Shown: piece after piece, positions 25,560-37,900 of the stretch
Numbering within the stretch: the stretch's first letter is position 1
How the letters are laid out: every line of letters starts with the position of its first letter
Assembly (NCBI RefSeq): GCF_002836975.1
Contig: NZ_NIJK01000027.1
Span: 318,257 to 382,256 of the forward strand
Direction of reading: 5' to 3'
DNA from: Shewanella indica
Lineage (GTDB): Bacteria > Pseudomonadota > Gammaproteobacteria > Enterobacterales > Shewanellaceae
DNA: 64,000 nt
Program-made: the position numbers and the translations under genes
Notes under the pieces: model-generated
Seen by the model: only the letters and a program-made list of their open reading frames with translations
Told to the model about the DNA's origin: nothing
Database searches by the model: none

Positions 25560-28500
25560 TCAATCGAGCACAGGCAGGTAGCTCAGAGCCAGACGATCGC
25601 GGCTCAGTTGACCATTGAGTATCTCACCCACAGTGCCGCCCTTGAGCTGTTGCGCCAACAGTTCAGGAGAAGCCGAGGCGATAAACTGCTGCACTTCCTT
25701 GATGCGGGCAATCAGCGCCAGCGCCAACTTGTTCTCGGCGGTGGCGGCATAGATTTTACCGTTCAGGGACACTTGGGCCTGCATATCCAGCCCAGGGGCA
25801 GCCTGATGAATACCGACATATTCACGCCATACCCTGGCCTTCTGCTCACCCTGATAGTCGCTGTCCACCGAGGCCAACACCACTTGTCTCAGCATCATCT
25901 GCAGCAGGTTGCTCTTGCCTTTGGGTTGACCATTGACTGTATCAAAACCAAAGAAGCGTGATACTGTGCGGTCATAATTGGGCAGAGGCTCTATGCTCTG
26001 GCTGGCAAAATCACTGTAGTAAGGCAGATACGTTTCCAGCTCAGGGCTGCTGTTACAGGCATCGGCAAACAAAGGCTTGCCATTGCTGACCAGATCCGGG
26101 CCATTACCCAGCGCCATGCGGCAAAGCATCTCTTCGAACAGCTTGCCGGTTTGTGGCAGATCCACCAGCGCCTTGTGACCGCGGCTGGAAGTCGATCTCG
26201 GAGTCGTGCGGCTCACCAAGGCGCGCACTGCCAACAGTTTGTCAGGCCATACCCCAAGCACATCTCGCTCGTTGACATAAGGATGGTTGGGCGAGCCTTC
26301 AGGCGCCTTGACCCCGTTCAGCAAACGACCGGCGAAGGTAACATCGGCGCTCAGCATATCCCGGAACTCTTCCTTGATACCATAGTTGATGATCAGTTCC
26401 TTCAGCGCTTCTGGAGAGTCGGCAAACCGGCTGATCACTTCACCCGGAGCAAACCTCATGGTCATGTCGGCGCTCTTGAAACGATATTGCTCCAGCAACT
26501 TGGCAAAGTTGTACTGCTGTCTCAGCGCTGCCTGGCCATCTGCAGTGCGGAAGGTGACATCTACCACGGCATCATTTTCACCGGCAAGGCGCAGAAACAG
26601 GTCGGCCGCCTTGTTCATCGCCCTTTGGTTGGCACAATACCAGGTATCCTGGCCAGCTGCAGCTTTCACCTGGCAGTCGTTGGCGAAGAAGTTTTCCGGC
26701 AAGTCAAAGATCCCCTCGAGGAAGCTGACATCTTCGATAAACTGGCGGATCTCATCAAACTGGCGCTTGCGGGCAATGGTGTAACCCAGGCTGTGATCTT
26801 CATAAAGGGACTGACGGTTATGTCTGAGGTTACTGGTTTCATAGCTGTCCTGATATCTGTCGATATAGAACTGGGCAATGTCATCCAGCTTCTGACCGGC
26901 ATCACTGCGGTTACAGTTGCTGTTGAGCGACACATGCTCGTCAGTACAGAAGGCATAGCTGCGCAGCTTGTGGTCGCGGGCAATGTTATAGAGCGCACCG
27001 AAACGAGTCTCGCCCTGGAGCACGCCCTTTTGCAGCTCCTCACGACGCTTGGCATCTTCCTCTTTGAGGGAAACAAAATCACCATTTTCGGCTTCAACTT
27101 CACGGGCATAACCGAAACGCAGCGCCGCCAGGTCATAGGGCTCAAAAGTGGTCGCAAAGCGGTTAACGTTATAGTCCATCTGGCTGGAAAATTCGGCGTT
27201 CACTTTCAGATCCGAATAACCGGCACCGGCAAAAGCCTGGTTCAGTGTTTCCATTTCCTGTTGGCTAAAGGTGTTGTCACCATCGCGGCTACCGGCGAAG
27301 TTGTGTCTCAGGCCGAAGTTATGGCCCAGTTCATGGGTCAGAGTACCGGCAAAGGCTTGGGCGGCCAGCGCCGTGCTCAGGCTATCTTGCAGATCCAGGC
27401 TCAGCTTCTCGAATGCCTGCAGCTTACCGCCAACTTCACCATTGGCCCACAATTCGGCATTCTGCCAATCAATCTTGTGGTCCTTGACACCGGTCGGCAA
27501 CATTCTTTGCTGACCGCCTGCGGCAAACACAGTGTCGATATGCATCAAAGTATGCTCGGACCAATAGTCACGGCTGGCTTCATCGAAGTCGGCCAAGGCG
27601 TTGAACTGTTGCTCAACGGGTTTGAGTGGCAGAGTAGCCGGAGTGGCGGCTACCATCACATCGGCAGGCTTGTCCAGCGCGGCAGGCGCAGTTTCCAATG
27701 TTGCTAAAGCTGCAGGCTTAACCACGGCTTGCTGATAAGGCACGCCGGTGAGCGCTTCGACCGAAGCCGCATCCAGCTTGCCACGGTTATAATCCAGCAT
27801 CAGTTGCCGATAGTAACGCACCGCACCTTGTTTGAGGTTGGAGCTGTACTGGTTAACCCTGGCGCTGACAATCTCCCCTGTCAGCGGGTTGGCTGCTGAT
27901 GGACCGTAACCGGCCAGACCGTTATCCAGCGGCTCGTCAAACAGAGTGATATGGTTATAACGCAGATCGCCGTGGCGTTTATCGCCCGCCTGCTCCAGCT
28001 TAATCTGTGGCAAGCCGGTATGATAGCGACCGTTGGCGATATTCATCGCGGTCACAGACTCGATAGCCGCATCCAGGAACGGCTTGTTCCTGGCTTCATA
28101 GAAGTTGTTGGACAGGTAATATACCAACTCTCCCTTGGCCGGGTTGAAGCGGTTCAGGTAGGTTCGAACATAGCCATCCACCCCCTCTGAGTCGGTTCTG
28201 TCCCGATAGCTGTGACTGGAGTTGAAGAAACCAAAAGTGCCCTTCTCATGCTCGCTGTAAGGAATGGCTTGATAATCTTCGCTGGCCAGCTGATCCAGCG
28301 CCACTATGGAGATAAATTCCGTAGTGGTGAACGACAGGTTATCCAGATTGCCACCGTAGAACTGATTGAAACACTGGCCCGATGCCTGGTAGGTGTGTTC
28401 AATCTCGAAGTTGATCACCCCCTTGTCCAGATCCATTTCATAGCCTTTGTAGGTTCCGGCATTGACCAGTTTTGGAGATTCAGTTTCGGTGACACACTCA

Positions 28501-29018
28501 CCAAACATAAAGATATCGTTGATCCCCAGCTCAGCTATCTTGGTGTCGGCAAAGTCAGGCACAAAAAAGCGCTTGTCCTGCCAGGTCAGGTTGGCATCGG
28601 TATTGACCTGCTCGACGTTGATACATTCTCGCCACTTGTCTTCGGTACATCTGAAGTCTATGTATTCACCGGGGATGGTCAGCACTGGCGCCTGGTTGAT
28701 GCCCTCCTGGTAGCGGCTGTCATGACCAAGACCTATGGCGTCCCGATCCAACTGACGAACCTGTATGCCATTCTCTGTCTTATGCAGGGTCACTAACTTG
28801 GGATCACCTTGGCTAAAGCCGCGGATGGCAGCAGCATACCGCGGCGCCTTGCCGACACTGCGGATATAGAGATATTGGCGCTCACCCGCCTTCTCTATCG
28901 AGTCGCTGCTAATCTGTTTCTCATCTTTGGGCAACTCCTTGTATGGTTCTTCTCCTGCCCCACATCCTGCGAGTGCCAGGCTGGCTGCAATCGCCAGACT
29001 CAGACTTGACTTCTTCAT
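25560..29018 (-). CDS. Lipoprotein zinc-dependent metalloprotease, metzincin type
   Basis: The 1152-residue protein has a lipoprotein signal with lipobox LAGC (Cys19) and the extended zinc motif HELGHNFGLRHNF at 562-574, with His562, His566 and His572 as ligands and Glu563 as catalyst. The large N-terminal region and C-terminal region of this family (DUF5117/DUF4953-like neighbourhood) have no clear additional motif; four Cys in the C-terminal half may form disulphides. It is probably anchored in the outer membrane and acts on external or periplasmic protein. It precedes its own terminator and follows the barrel gene in the same direction with a 23-base gap, so the two are probably one operon. 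The substrate is unknown. Confidence 0.85.
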   Translation of the reverse strand: MKKSSLSLAIAASLALAGCGAGEEPYKELPKDEKQISSDSIEKAGERQYLYIRSVGKAPRYAAAIRGFSQGDPKLVTLHKTENGIQVRQLDRDAIGLGHDSRYQEGINQAPVLTIPGEYIDFRCTEDKWRECINVEQVNTDANLTWQDKRFFVPDFADTKIAELGINDIFMFGECVTETESPKLVNAGTYKGYEMDLDKGVINFEIEHTYQASGQCFNQFYGGNLDNLSFTTTEFISIVALDQLASEDYQAIPYSEHEKGTFGFFNSSHSYRDRTDSEGVDGYVRTYLNRFNPAKGELVYYLSNNFYEARNKPFLDAAIESVTAMNIANGRYHTGLPQIKLEQAGDKRHGDLRYNHITLFDEPLDNGLAGYGPSAANPLTGEIVSARVNQYSSNLKQGAVRYYRQLMLDYNRGKLDAASVEALTGVPYQQAVVKPAALATLETAPAALDKPADVMVAATPATLPLKPVEQQFNALADFDEASRDYWSEHTLMHIDTVFAAGGQQRMLPTGVKDHKIDWQNAELWANGEVGGKLQAFEKLSLDLQDSLSTALAAQAFAGTLTHELGHNFGLRHNFAGSRDGDNTFSQQEMETLNQAFAGAGYSDLKVNAEFSSQMDYNVNRFATTFEPYDLAALRFGYAREVEAENGDFVSLKEEDAKRREELQKGVLQGETRFGALYNIARDHKLRSYAFCTDEHVSLNSNCNRSDAGQKLDDIAQFYIDRYQDSYETSNLRHNRQSLYEDHSLGYTIARKRQFDEIRQFIEDVSFLEGIFDLPENFFANDCQVKAAAGQDTWYCANQRAMNKAADLFLRLAGENDAVVDVTFRTADGQAALRQQYNFAKLLEQYRFKSADMTMRFAPGEVISRFADSPEALKELIINYGIKEEFRDMLSADVTFAGRLLNGVKAPEGSPNHPYVNERDVLGVWPDKLLAVRALVSRTTPRSTSSRGHKALVDLPQTGKLFEEMLCRMALGNGPDLVSNGKPLFADACNSSPELETYLPYYSDFASQSIEPLPNYDRTVSRFFGFDTVNGQPKGKSNLLQMMLRQVVLASVDSDYQGEQKARVWREYVGIHQAAPGLDMQAQVSLNGKIYAATAENKLALALIARIKEVQQFIASASPELLAQQLKGGTVGEILNGQLSRDRLALSYLPVLD

Positions 29019-29041
29019 TTAATCCTCTGAATAAATTGAGT

Positions 29042-29905
29042 TTATAAGTATTTTGTTACTGAGAAATAGAAGGTAGAGCTGCGCTTGTTATACAGCTCAA
29101 ATCCTTCGGAAGGCCCCAGTTCCGGGTGGTAGAAACGGCCGCTGTTGTTATGGCCAATGGCCAGTGTCCAACTATCGGCAGGCATCCATCCCAGTTCCTG
29201 GGCAAAGGTGAATTGGTCATCCATACGACGACCACGGTAGTTCTTCGACATCCGATAGCGGCCGCTGATATCCAGGTACCAATGACTGGCAAATTGCCAA
29301 TAGGCATCGGCCACCAGATCGACCTGATGTTCAATCAGCACCCGCTCACCGGCGGTCTTGTACTTGTAGGCGTTGTACCTGTATCTGGGAGACAGGTAGA
29401 AGCTGAAGTTGCCCTCAGGACGATAGAAGAGATAAGCCGCCACTCTGGGGGCATACTCCAGTCTATCCAGCTTGGTGTAATGCGCCGCCGGCAGATAAAC
29501 ACCGACACTGCCCTTAAGCGACAGAGTGTCGGTCAGGGAATAGAGTGGCGTTCGATACTCGAACAAGGGGTCAAAAAAGCTCGACTCCTTACCGTGCAGC
29601 GTCTCTTTTTCACTGCCAAAGGTCAGCAGTACACTGCCCCAATCACTGTTGTAATCGACCCTGGCATCCAGGCTATAAGCCCGGTAAGCATCGAAAGCCG
29701 ATTCACTGTAGGCATTGCGGGTATAAGACGCATTGAAATAGGCAGTCCATTCGCCGAATTCTTCCTGTTTGAGTTCAAACTCATTAACCGCCTGAGCTTG
29801 TCCCGCAAGCAATAGTAAGCCCAGCAAAGGGAAGATCGTCTTTGCTTTTTTACTTTTTATTATGCGTGACAAGGCCAGATCGCGGTGATAGATACCGGAT
29901 CTCAT
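29042..29905 (-). CDS. Predicted outer-membrane beta-barrel protein
   Basis: The 287-residue protein has a signal peptide (KTIFPLLGLLLLAGQAQA) and then many alternating aromatic/polar strands (WTAYFNASYTRNAY, FSFYLSPRYRYNAYKYK, WYLDISGRYRMSKNYRG), the pattern of a transmembrane barrel. It ends STFYFSVTKYL, without the usual C-terminal aromatic. About 30 residues precede the signal-peptide core, so a shorter start is possible, but I see no better ATG with a ribosome site. Transcription with the metalloprotease is likely. I do not recognise the family; a pore, adhesin or protease partner are all possible. Confidence 0.6.
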   Translation of the reverse strand: MRSGIYHRDLALSRIIKSKKAKTIFPLLGLLLLAGQAQAVNEFELKQEEFGEWTAYFNASYTRNAYSESAFDAYRAYSLDARVDYNSDWGSVLLTFGSEKETLHGKESSFFDPLFEYRTPLYSLTDTLSLKGSVGVYLPAAHYTKLDRLEYAPRVAAYLFYRPEGNFSFYLSPRYRYNAYKYKTAGERVLIEHQVDLVADAYWQFASHWYLDISGRYRMSKNYRGRRMDDQFTFAQELGWMPADSWTLAIGHNNSGRFYHPELGPSEGFELYNKRSSTFYFSVTKYL

Positions 29906-29957
29906 ATTTAAAAGCCTTAATTTATTTAAAACGAATTAATCTGGAGCTAATTCCAGT

Positions 29958-30350
29958 CTAAGAGGTACTGCCACGAATAGGTTTTACCCATTCGAGAAGC
30001 AGTTGCGCCCAATAGGGCATCCAACCAAAGGAAAGTTGCGGGACACCCAGGTTGGGAATACGGGGCCCGCAGAAGAACAAAATAAACCAACTGACTGCTA
30101 TGGCTTTAAACACTTCGGCCAAGACGGCGTTATCTGCCAGTTTAACAGCCATAATACAAGGCAAGGAAAGAGAATAGATTGCCAGCTGATTTACCTGTGA
30201 TGTGTTCTGTTTGGCAATAGATATCAGTGTATTAACTTCTTCAAACTCATTAGATATCGCTGCATTAGAAAAAGCCAAAAACAATAGCAAAGGCATGGCC
30301 AACTTGACCAAGCTCAGTAATTTATTATTCGACTTTGTTCTCTCGTTCAT
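29958..30350 (-). CDS. Small hypothetical membrane protein
   Basis: The 130-residue frame has an N-terminal hydrophobic segment (LVKLAMPLLLFLAFSNA) that could be a signal or a membrane anchor, a middle helix, and a second hydrophobic segment (AIAVSWFILFFCGPRIP). It lies 52 bases upstream of the barrel gene in the same direction. The ribosome site is weak. I recognise no family. Membership of a three-gene unit with the barrel and metalloprotease is inferred from spacing only. Confidence 0.5.
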   Translation of the reverse strand: MNERTKSNNKLLSLVKLAMPLLLFLAFSNAAISNEFEEVNTLISIAKQNTSQVNQLAIYSLSLPCIMAVKLADNAVLAEVFKAIAVSWFILFFCGPRIPNLGVPQLSFGWMPYWAQLLLEWVKPIRGSTS

Positions 30351-30628
30351 GGTTTTTTCGCTGTTCCAAGTGGAATAGCGTCTCGATATTGATACTAATG
30401 CACTTAATACACATTGTTACGTATGTAAACAAGCATAGGCATGAAAAACCTTACAATCAACACCAATACTTAATGACTAGTCTAAATAGATTAAAAACTG
30501 GGTGTACGTCATAAAAAACATCATAAAAACAAATTAATAAAGCATGCAAAACACCAATAAAAAAACATATTTAAAACACAATAAAAACATTGAGACATCA
30601 AAATATTAAGCATGTCGTTTTGTTTATA
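30351..30628. other. AT-rich intergenic region
   Basis: About 280 bases of unusually A-rich sequence (for example AAAAACAAATTAATAAAG) hold no gene. It probably holds the promoter of the small membrane protein and barrel genes. Its composition differs clearly from the surrounding sequence and could bind H-NS-like proteins; that is inference. Confidence 0.4.
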
Positions 30629-30655
30629 AAAAAAAGCCTCCCTAATTAAGGAGGC
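30629..30655 (-). terminator. Terminator of the astA-astD-DUF1338 operon
   Basis: GCCTCC (30636-30641) and GGAGGC (30650-30655) with loop CTAATTAA; a run of eight A on the plus strand is the U-tract on the minus strand. Confidence 0.85.
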
Positions 30656-30678
30656 CATTTATAAGAATTTAAGCAATG

Positions 30679-31479
30679 CTATGCTTTGACGTTAGTGCTC
30701 TCAAAAATCTTATCTGCCGAGGCCGCAACAAAGCCGGTATAGAGTTCACCATCGGCTTTAGGGTAACGCAGGGCAAATTCATAGAAACAACTGGGGATCT
30801 CTACCGTCTTGTCATCAAAGGCGACGGGGATTCTGTCGGCCATGGTGGACGACTGTTCCAACAAGACTTCAGCTGAGCCTTTGATCTCACCGCCCACACT
30901 GTTGAGGATAAAACCAGCTTCCTTGAGCGCGGTATTGACGGCGGCCAGGGTGCTGAACTCGGCCAGATGGTTCACAGACACGGTAAAGTGATTGGCACGA
31001 TAACCAAAGGCGGCAACCCAGGCAGCATACTCACTCTCGGCAAGCAGGGCTTGGTAGGTGCCATAATCAAGCTGCCAATGCCTGCCTGAATAAGTAAAGT
31101 TATCTGCGGTCAAAGCCTGGGTTGGGATCTGCTCAACCAAGTCGGTAACCCGTTGTTGCAGCTCTGGGCTGAACTCTTCCACCAGTAGTTCGGAAATGAA
31201 GACCTTGGGCTGAGTCGGATCCGGATGCTCAAAGTGCTTCGCCACCAGCTTTTTCTGCTCAAAGCGATAATCGCCGCAAGCCACATAGCCCAGCGCTTCG
31301 AAATGGGCCGCCAGCACATCCAAGCCCACCTTGGGCAGATTAAATGTACGCAAGGCGATATGGTCGTTAATAATCGCCTTGCCTTGACCCAACAGCTGAT
31401 GCACTTTGGCCGCCGAAGGCGTCATCTTGATATAGTCCTGCCACATGGCATTGAACAGCGCATTGATATCTGTATGCAT
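30679..31479 (-). CDS. DUF1338 protein, 2-oxoadipate dioxygenase/decarboxylase-like
   Basis: The 266-residue soluble protein belongs to DUF1338, whose characterised member HglS converts 2-oxoadipate to 2-hydroxyglutarate using Fe(II). Candidate metal ligands are His40-region (NDHIALRTF), a middle His and a Glu near ELLVEEFSP, but I cannot assign them firmly. Start ATG 31479 has AGGGAA seven bases upstream; the longer frame to 31560 overlaps astD. It follows astD with an 83-base gap and ends at a terminator, so it is probably part of the arginine operon. Its role there is not established. Confidence 0.85.
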   Translation of the reverse strand: MHTDINALFNAMWQDYIKMTPSAAKVHQLLGQGKAIINDHIALRTFNLPKVGLDVLAAHFEALGYVACGDYRFEQKKLVAKHFEHPDPTQPKVFISELLVEEFSPELQQRVTDLVEQIPTQALTADNFTYSGRHWQLDYGTYQALLAESEYAAWVAAFGYRANHFTVSVNHLAEFSTLAAVNTALKEAGFILNSVGGEIKGSAEVLLEQSSTMADRIPVAFDDKTVEIPSCFYEFALRYPKADGELYTGFVAASADKIFESTNVKA

Positions 31480-31562
31480 GGTTATTCCCTGTGTAATGCA
31501 GTTTGCCCAAAGGCAAATGGTATGTTCAAAAAAGGGAAGCGCCACTGCGCTTCCCTTCACTG

Positions 31563-34053
<2,491 letters not shown>

Positions 34054-34154
34054 GGTTAAATCTCCACTCATCCACAGTTGCTGCTCCGTCGGGCCTGCCC
34101 GTCAGAACAGCAGCTGTGAGTCTATTGCGCTAAGTGGGCCAAGGCCCACGGGGA

Positions 34155-35378
<1,224 letters not shown>

Positions 35379-35527
35379 TCATCCTTTGTGTTGTCGGCGG
35401 CTCTGTCGGCCACCGTTTTAAGCAGTTAATCTTTATTATTTGTGAGTAAAACTGCACTTACTTGTGTTGCTTAGGTGTCATTATTAGCGAAATTGTGATC
35501 AAAATACCAGTTTGATCAATATGCAGG

Positions 35528-35543
35528 AGCAATGCCTTGGCCT
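35528..35543 (-). promoter_or_regulatory. Candidate sigma-54 promoter upstream of astC
   Basis: The minus strand reads AGGCCAAGGCATTGCT, with GG-N10-GC spacing exact and TTGC at the -12 element. E. coli astCADBE is known to be sigma-54 dependent, which fits. The start would be near 35516, about 145 bases from astC. Confidence 0.6.
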
Positions 35544-35590
35544 ATAAGTGCATAAAGATCTGAGTTTGAGAATTAAGCAGGCAAATATCT

Positions 35591-35603
35591 GCCGTTTAAC
35601 GGC
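35591..35603. promoter_or_regulatory. 13-base perfect palindrome in the astC control region
   Basis: GCCGTT T AACGGC is a perfect dyad, about 50-60 bases upstream of the sigma-54 element. Likely an operator for a dimeric regulator. Confidence 0.45.
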
Positions 35604-35640
35604 ATAAATAGTCACAAAAAATCTCAACTGACACCGAATT

Positions 35641-35673
35641 CGTTAACTATTCATACATTTTGAATAGTTAACG
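35641..35673. promoter_or_regulatory. 33-base palindrome, possible upstream activator site for astC
   Basis: CGTTAACTATTCA (35641-35653) and TGAATAGTTAACG (35661-35673) are perfect inverted 13-mers with seven bases between. It lies about 125-157 bases upstream of the predicted sigma-54 start, the usual position for an enhancer, and only five bases from the hydrolase stop. It is too AT-rich and lacks a U-tract to be a good terminator. The half sites do not fit the ArgR order (TGAAT then ATTCA). Confidence 0.55.
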
Positions 35674-35677
35674 ATAA

Positions 35678-36583
35678 TCATAACAGTAGATTATTGCGTA
35701 TAAAAGCAGCGATTTGGCCCCTGGCTTCCATGGCCTCAGGCAAGAGTTCAAATAATGGAAAGACATGGGGCATATTGAGGTAGAAACCGGCTTCTATGCG
35801 ACCGCCGTCGCGTAATACCGCCTGTTGCAGGCGCTCGGCATCCTGTAGCAGCAGCTCACGAGTACCGGCCAGCAGCAAGATGGGCGGCAGATCGTTAAAA
35901 CAACCATAAAGCGGCGAGACCCGCTCAGACATGGGGTTACTACCGGCGAGATACGCGCCTCTGAGTCTGAGCAGTGATTCAATGGTGAACAGAGGGTCGT
36001 CGGCTGCCAGAATGCGCTCGGTGTCGCCTGTGATGCCGAGATCCAGCGCCGGAGACAGCAACACGCAAGCTCTCGGCAACGGTAACTCAAGTTGTTTCAG
36101 CTGCAACAACAGACTCAAGGCCAGATTGCCTCCAGCCGAGTCGCCCATCAGCACCAATTGAGTCGGGTCACAATGCTCAAGCGTCATCCGATAAGCTTCC
36201 AGCACATCATCACAAGCTGCCGGAAACGGATGCTCAGGTGCCAGACGATAATCAGGTACATAGCAATCTGCCAAACTGCGCTGCATGATATCGGCCAGGA
36301 AACGGGCATGGGCATGGGGAGTCTTGAAACAGAAACCACCGCCGCGAATATAGAAGAGGCTGACATCTCTTGGCTGCGGCAGCTGGTAATGGATGAGCGG
36401 CGAGTGGCTCAGTGGCCAGTGCTCGACCTTAAGCTCCTGCGGCCAGCCCAACCAGCGACGATCCATCTCCAATAAGCGCTGGCGAATAGCACTGAGTGGT
36501 ACTTTGGCACTGCCGCGACTGACCGACGGCCGCGCCACATAAGTTAACAACCGGTTCAATACCGAGGCTTGCCAACTGGGCAT
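35678..36583 (-). CDS. Alpha/beta hydrolase, hormone-sensitive lipase-like
   Basis: The 301-residue hydrolase has a GGGF-type oxyanion segment YIRGGGFCFKTPHAHARF (Arg in place of the usual His of HGGG), the nucleophile elbow MGDSAGGNLALS and a late His in LNMPHVFPLFELL. It probably acts as an esterase on short acyl or aryl esters. No signal peptide. It is separated from the HDOD gene by 37 bases in the same direction. Replacement of the HGGG His by Arg is unusual and could alter the oxyanion hole. Confidence 0.85.
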   Translation of the reverse strand: MPSWQASVLNRLLTYVARPSVSRGSAKVPLSAIRQRLLEMDRRWLGWPQELKVEHWPLSHSPLIHYQLPQPRDVSLFYIRGGGFCFKTPHAHARFLADIMQRSLADCYVPDYRLAPEHPFPAACDDVLEAYRMTLEHCDPTQLVLMGDSAGGNLALSLLLQLKQLELPLPRACVLLSPALDLGITGDTERILAADDPLFTIESLLRLRGAYLAGSNPMSERVSPLYGCFNDLPPILLLAGTRELLLQDAERLQQAVLRDGGRIEAGFYLNMPHVFPLFELLPEAMEARGQIAAFIRNNLLL

Positions 36584-36620
36584 AGCTCCTCCATGGAAGG
36601 CCTACAGGCTCCGCAACGGC

Positions 36621-37784
36621 TTAAAGCAGCTCGGGTTTGCGGTAATTCTGGCCTTTGAGACGAATGAGTTCCTGTTCAGTGAGCTCATGATACGCCATCA
36701 TGATCTGTCTGTCCCTGAATTCCAGTTGCCGCATCTCTTCCAGTAAAAAACACTTGGCAAAACAATCGGCTTTAGCCAGCACTGCCGCATTGGGTGACAA
36801 CTGACTGAACCCCAGAGCAGTGTCTCGCTCCTTGAGCAGGGTCACCATGGCCGCATCCGCAAACCCAAGCTGAGTCGGCAGTTGCCAATTGAGTGACAGC
36901 GCATGCTGCTTGACCAGGGAATAGACCAAAGCGGCGGGAAAATCACACAGGGCGATGGCATCGTAGAGCGCCTTATCCCTGTCTCGACTCGCCTCCCTGA
37001 GCCAGGAGCCGCGCAACTGCTCAAACAGCTTGGCGCTCATGGAGAGCAGCACTGAGATCCCCAGTTGTTGCATCAGGGAAACCGCATACAGCATTGGAGC
37101 ATCCAAGTCATGCAACCTGGCCAGAGTTCTGGCGGCAATGCCCTGCACCTGCGAGAAACGCCATAGCTTGCGCACAGTCCAAAGCAAACTGGCATGACCT
37201 GTGGGCAGCCAGTGACGATAGGTGTAGTAAGGGATCAATACCCGCAGGTGCTCAACGCCTATATAGCTGAGCACCAGCTTGAGGTCTGTCAATTGCACAT
37301 CCAGATTCTGCGGCCTGCGAGCCCTGAATGAGGGGCTGTTGACCAGAGAGCTCAAGTCCCTCACCAACCAGCTCTGCTCGGCAACGACCGGGCGAAGGCG
37401 TGCCAGATCAAGCCTTGGGTGCTGCAATAACTCCAGCAGCAAGATCTGTTTATCTGTTATGCCTGATAAGCGTGTCACCTCTTCGATGGAGGCCAGATGG
37501 TTGCCGAGTTCAGCCGCCAGGGTATAGTTCAACTGAACCGACACTCTTTGATAAAGCGCCTTGGCCTGTTGCTGCCTCGCGAGCCGCTCCAGAGTCGCCT
37601 CGCGTTCAACCTCAAGCTTGAAGGCCACCGCCGCCAGCTCAGGTTCAAGCTCATCGCCACCGCTATCAATGCGTTGCTTGCCCAGTATCAACTGCTGATA
37701 CAGGCGCTGCTCTATCTCTATTACACTTCCGGGTTTTACGCCCCCCGCTACCGACAAGGCCAAATTATTACCTTCCTGCCACAC
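36621..37784 (-). CDS. HDOD domain signalling protein
   Basis: The 387-residue protein carries an HDOD domain (about 85-300: ADITDKQILLLELLQHPRLDLARL-like helical start, LRVLIPYYTYRHWLP, AMLYAVSLMQQLGISVLL), related to HD phosphohydrolases but without the catalytic His-Asp pair. Such proteins act in bacterial signalling without known enzyme activity. The frame begins at GTG 37784; TTG at 37761-37763 has AGGAAGG seven bases upstream and is a good alternative. The N-terminal 90 residues are helical (ELEPELAAVAFKLEVEREA). It is probably co-transcribed with the downstream hydrolase gene. Confidence 0.8.
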   Translation of the reverse strand: MWQEGNNLALSVAGGVKPGSVIEIEQRLYQQLILGKQRIDSGGDELEPELAAVAFKLEVEREATLERLARQQQAKALYQRVSVQLNYTLAAELGNHLASIEEVTRLSGITDKQILLLELLQHPRLDLARLRPVVAEQSWLVRDLSSLVNSPSFRARRPQNLDVQLTDLKLVLSYIGVEHLRVLIPYYTYRHWLPTGHASLLWTVRKLWRFSQVQGIAARTLARLHDLDAPMLYAVSLMQQLGISVLLSMSAKLFEQLRGSWLREASRDRDKALYDAIALCDFPAALVYSLVKQHALSLNWQLPTQLGFADAAMVTLLKERDTALGFSQLSPNAAVLAKADCFAKCFLLEEMRQLEFRDRQIMMAYHELTEQELIRLKGQNYRKPELL

Positions 37785-37900
37785 CCGTACCCGGGCTCCA
37801 TTTTTTATGTTAGTCCCTTTATTGTTATATATGTAGCGGCTTTATCAGCAATATCTTGATAGCAAAAAGAAACAGGCCTCGAATGAGGCCTGCAAAGTGA

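Noticed and set aside
26151..27707. A 518-codon plus-strand frame inside the metalloprotease gene
   Set aside because: It is antisense to a gene with a lipobox and an intact zinc motif, has no family match that I recognise and no ribosome site; it reflects base composition of the opposite strand.
30351..30628. A-rich stretch as a possible repeat or CRISPR leader
   Set aside because: No regular repeat-spacer pattern and no cas genes; no CRISPR array anywhere in the window.
35641..35673. Palindrome as a terminator of the hydrolase gene
   Set aside because: The stem is AT-rich and no U-tract follows on either strand, so an operator is more likely.
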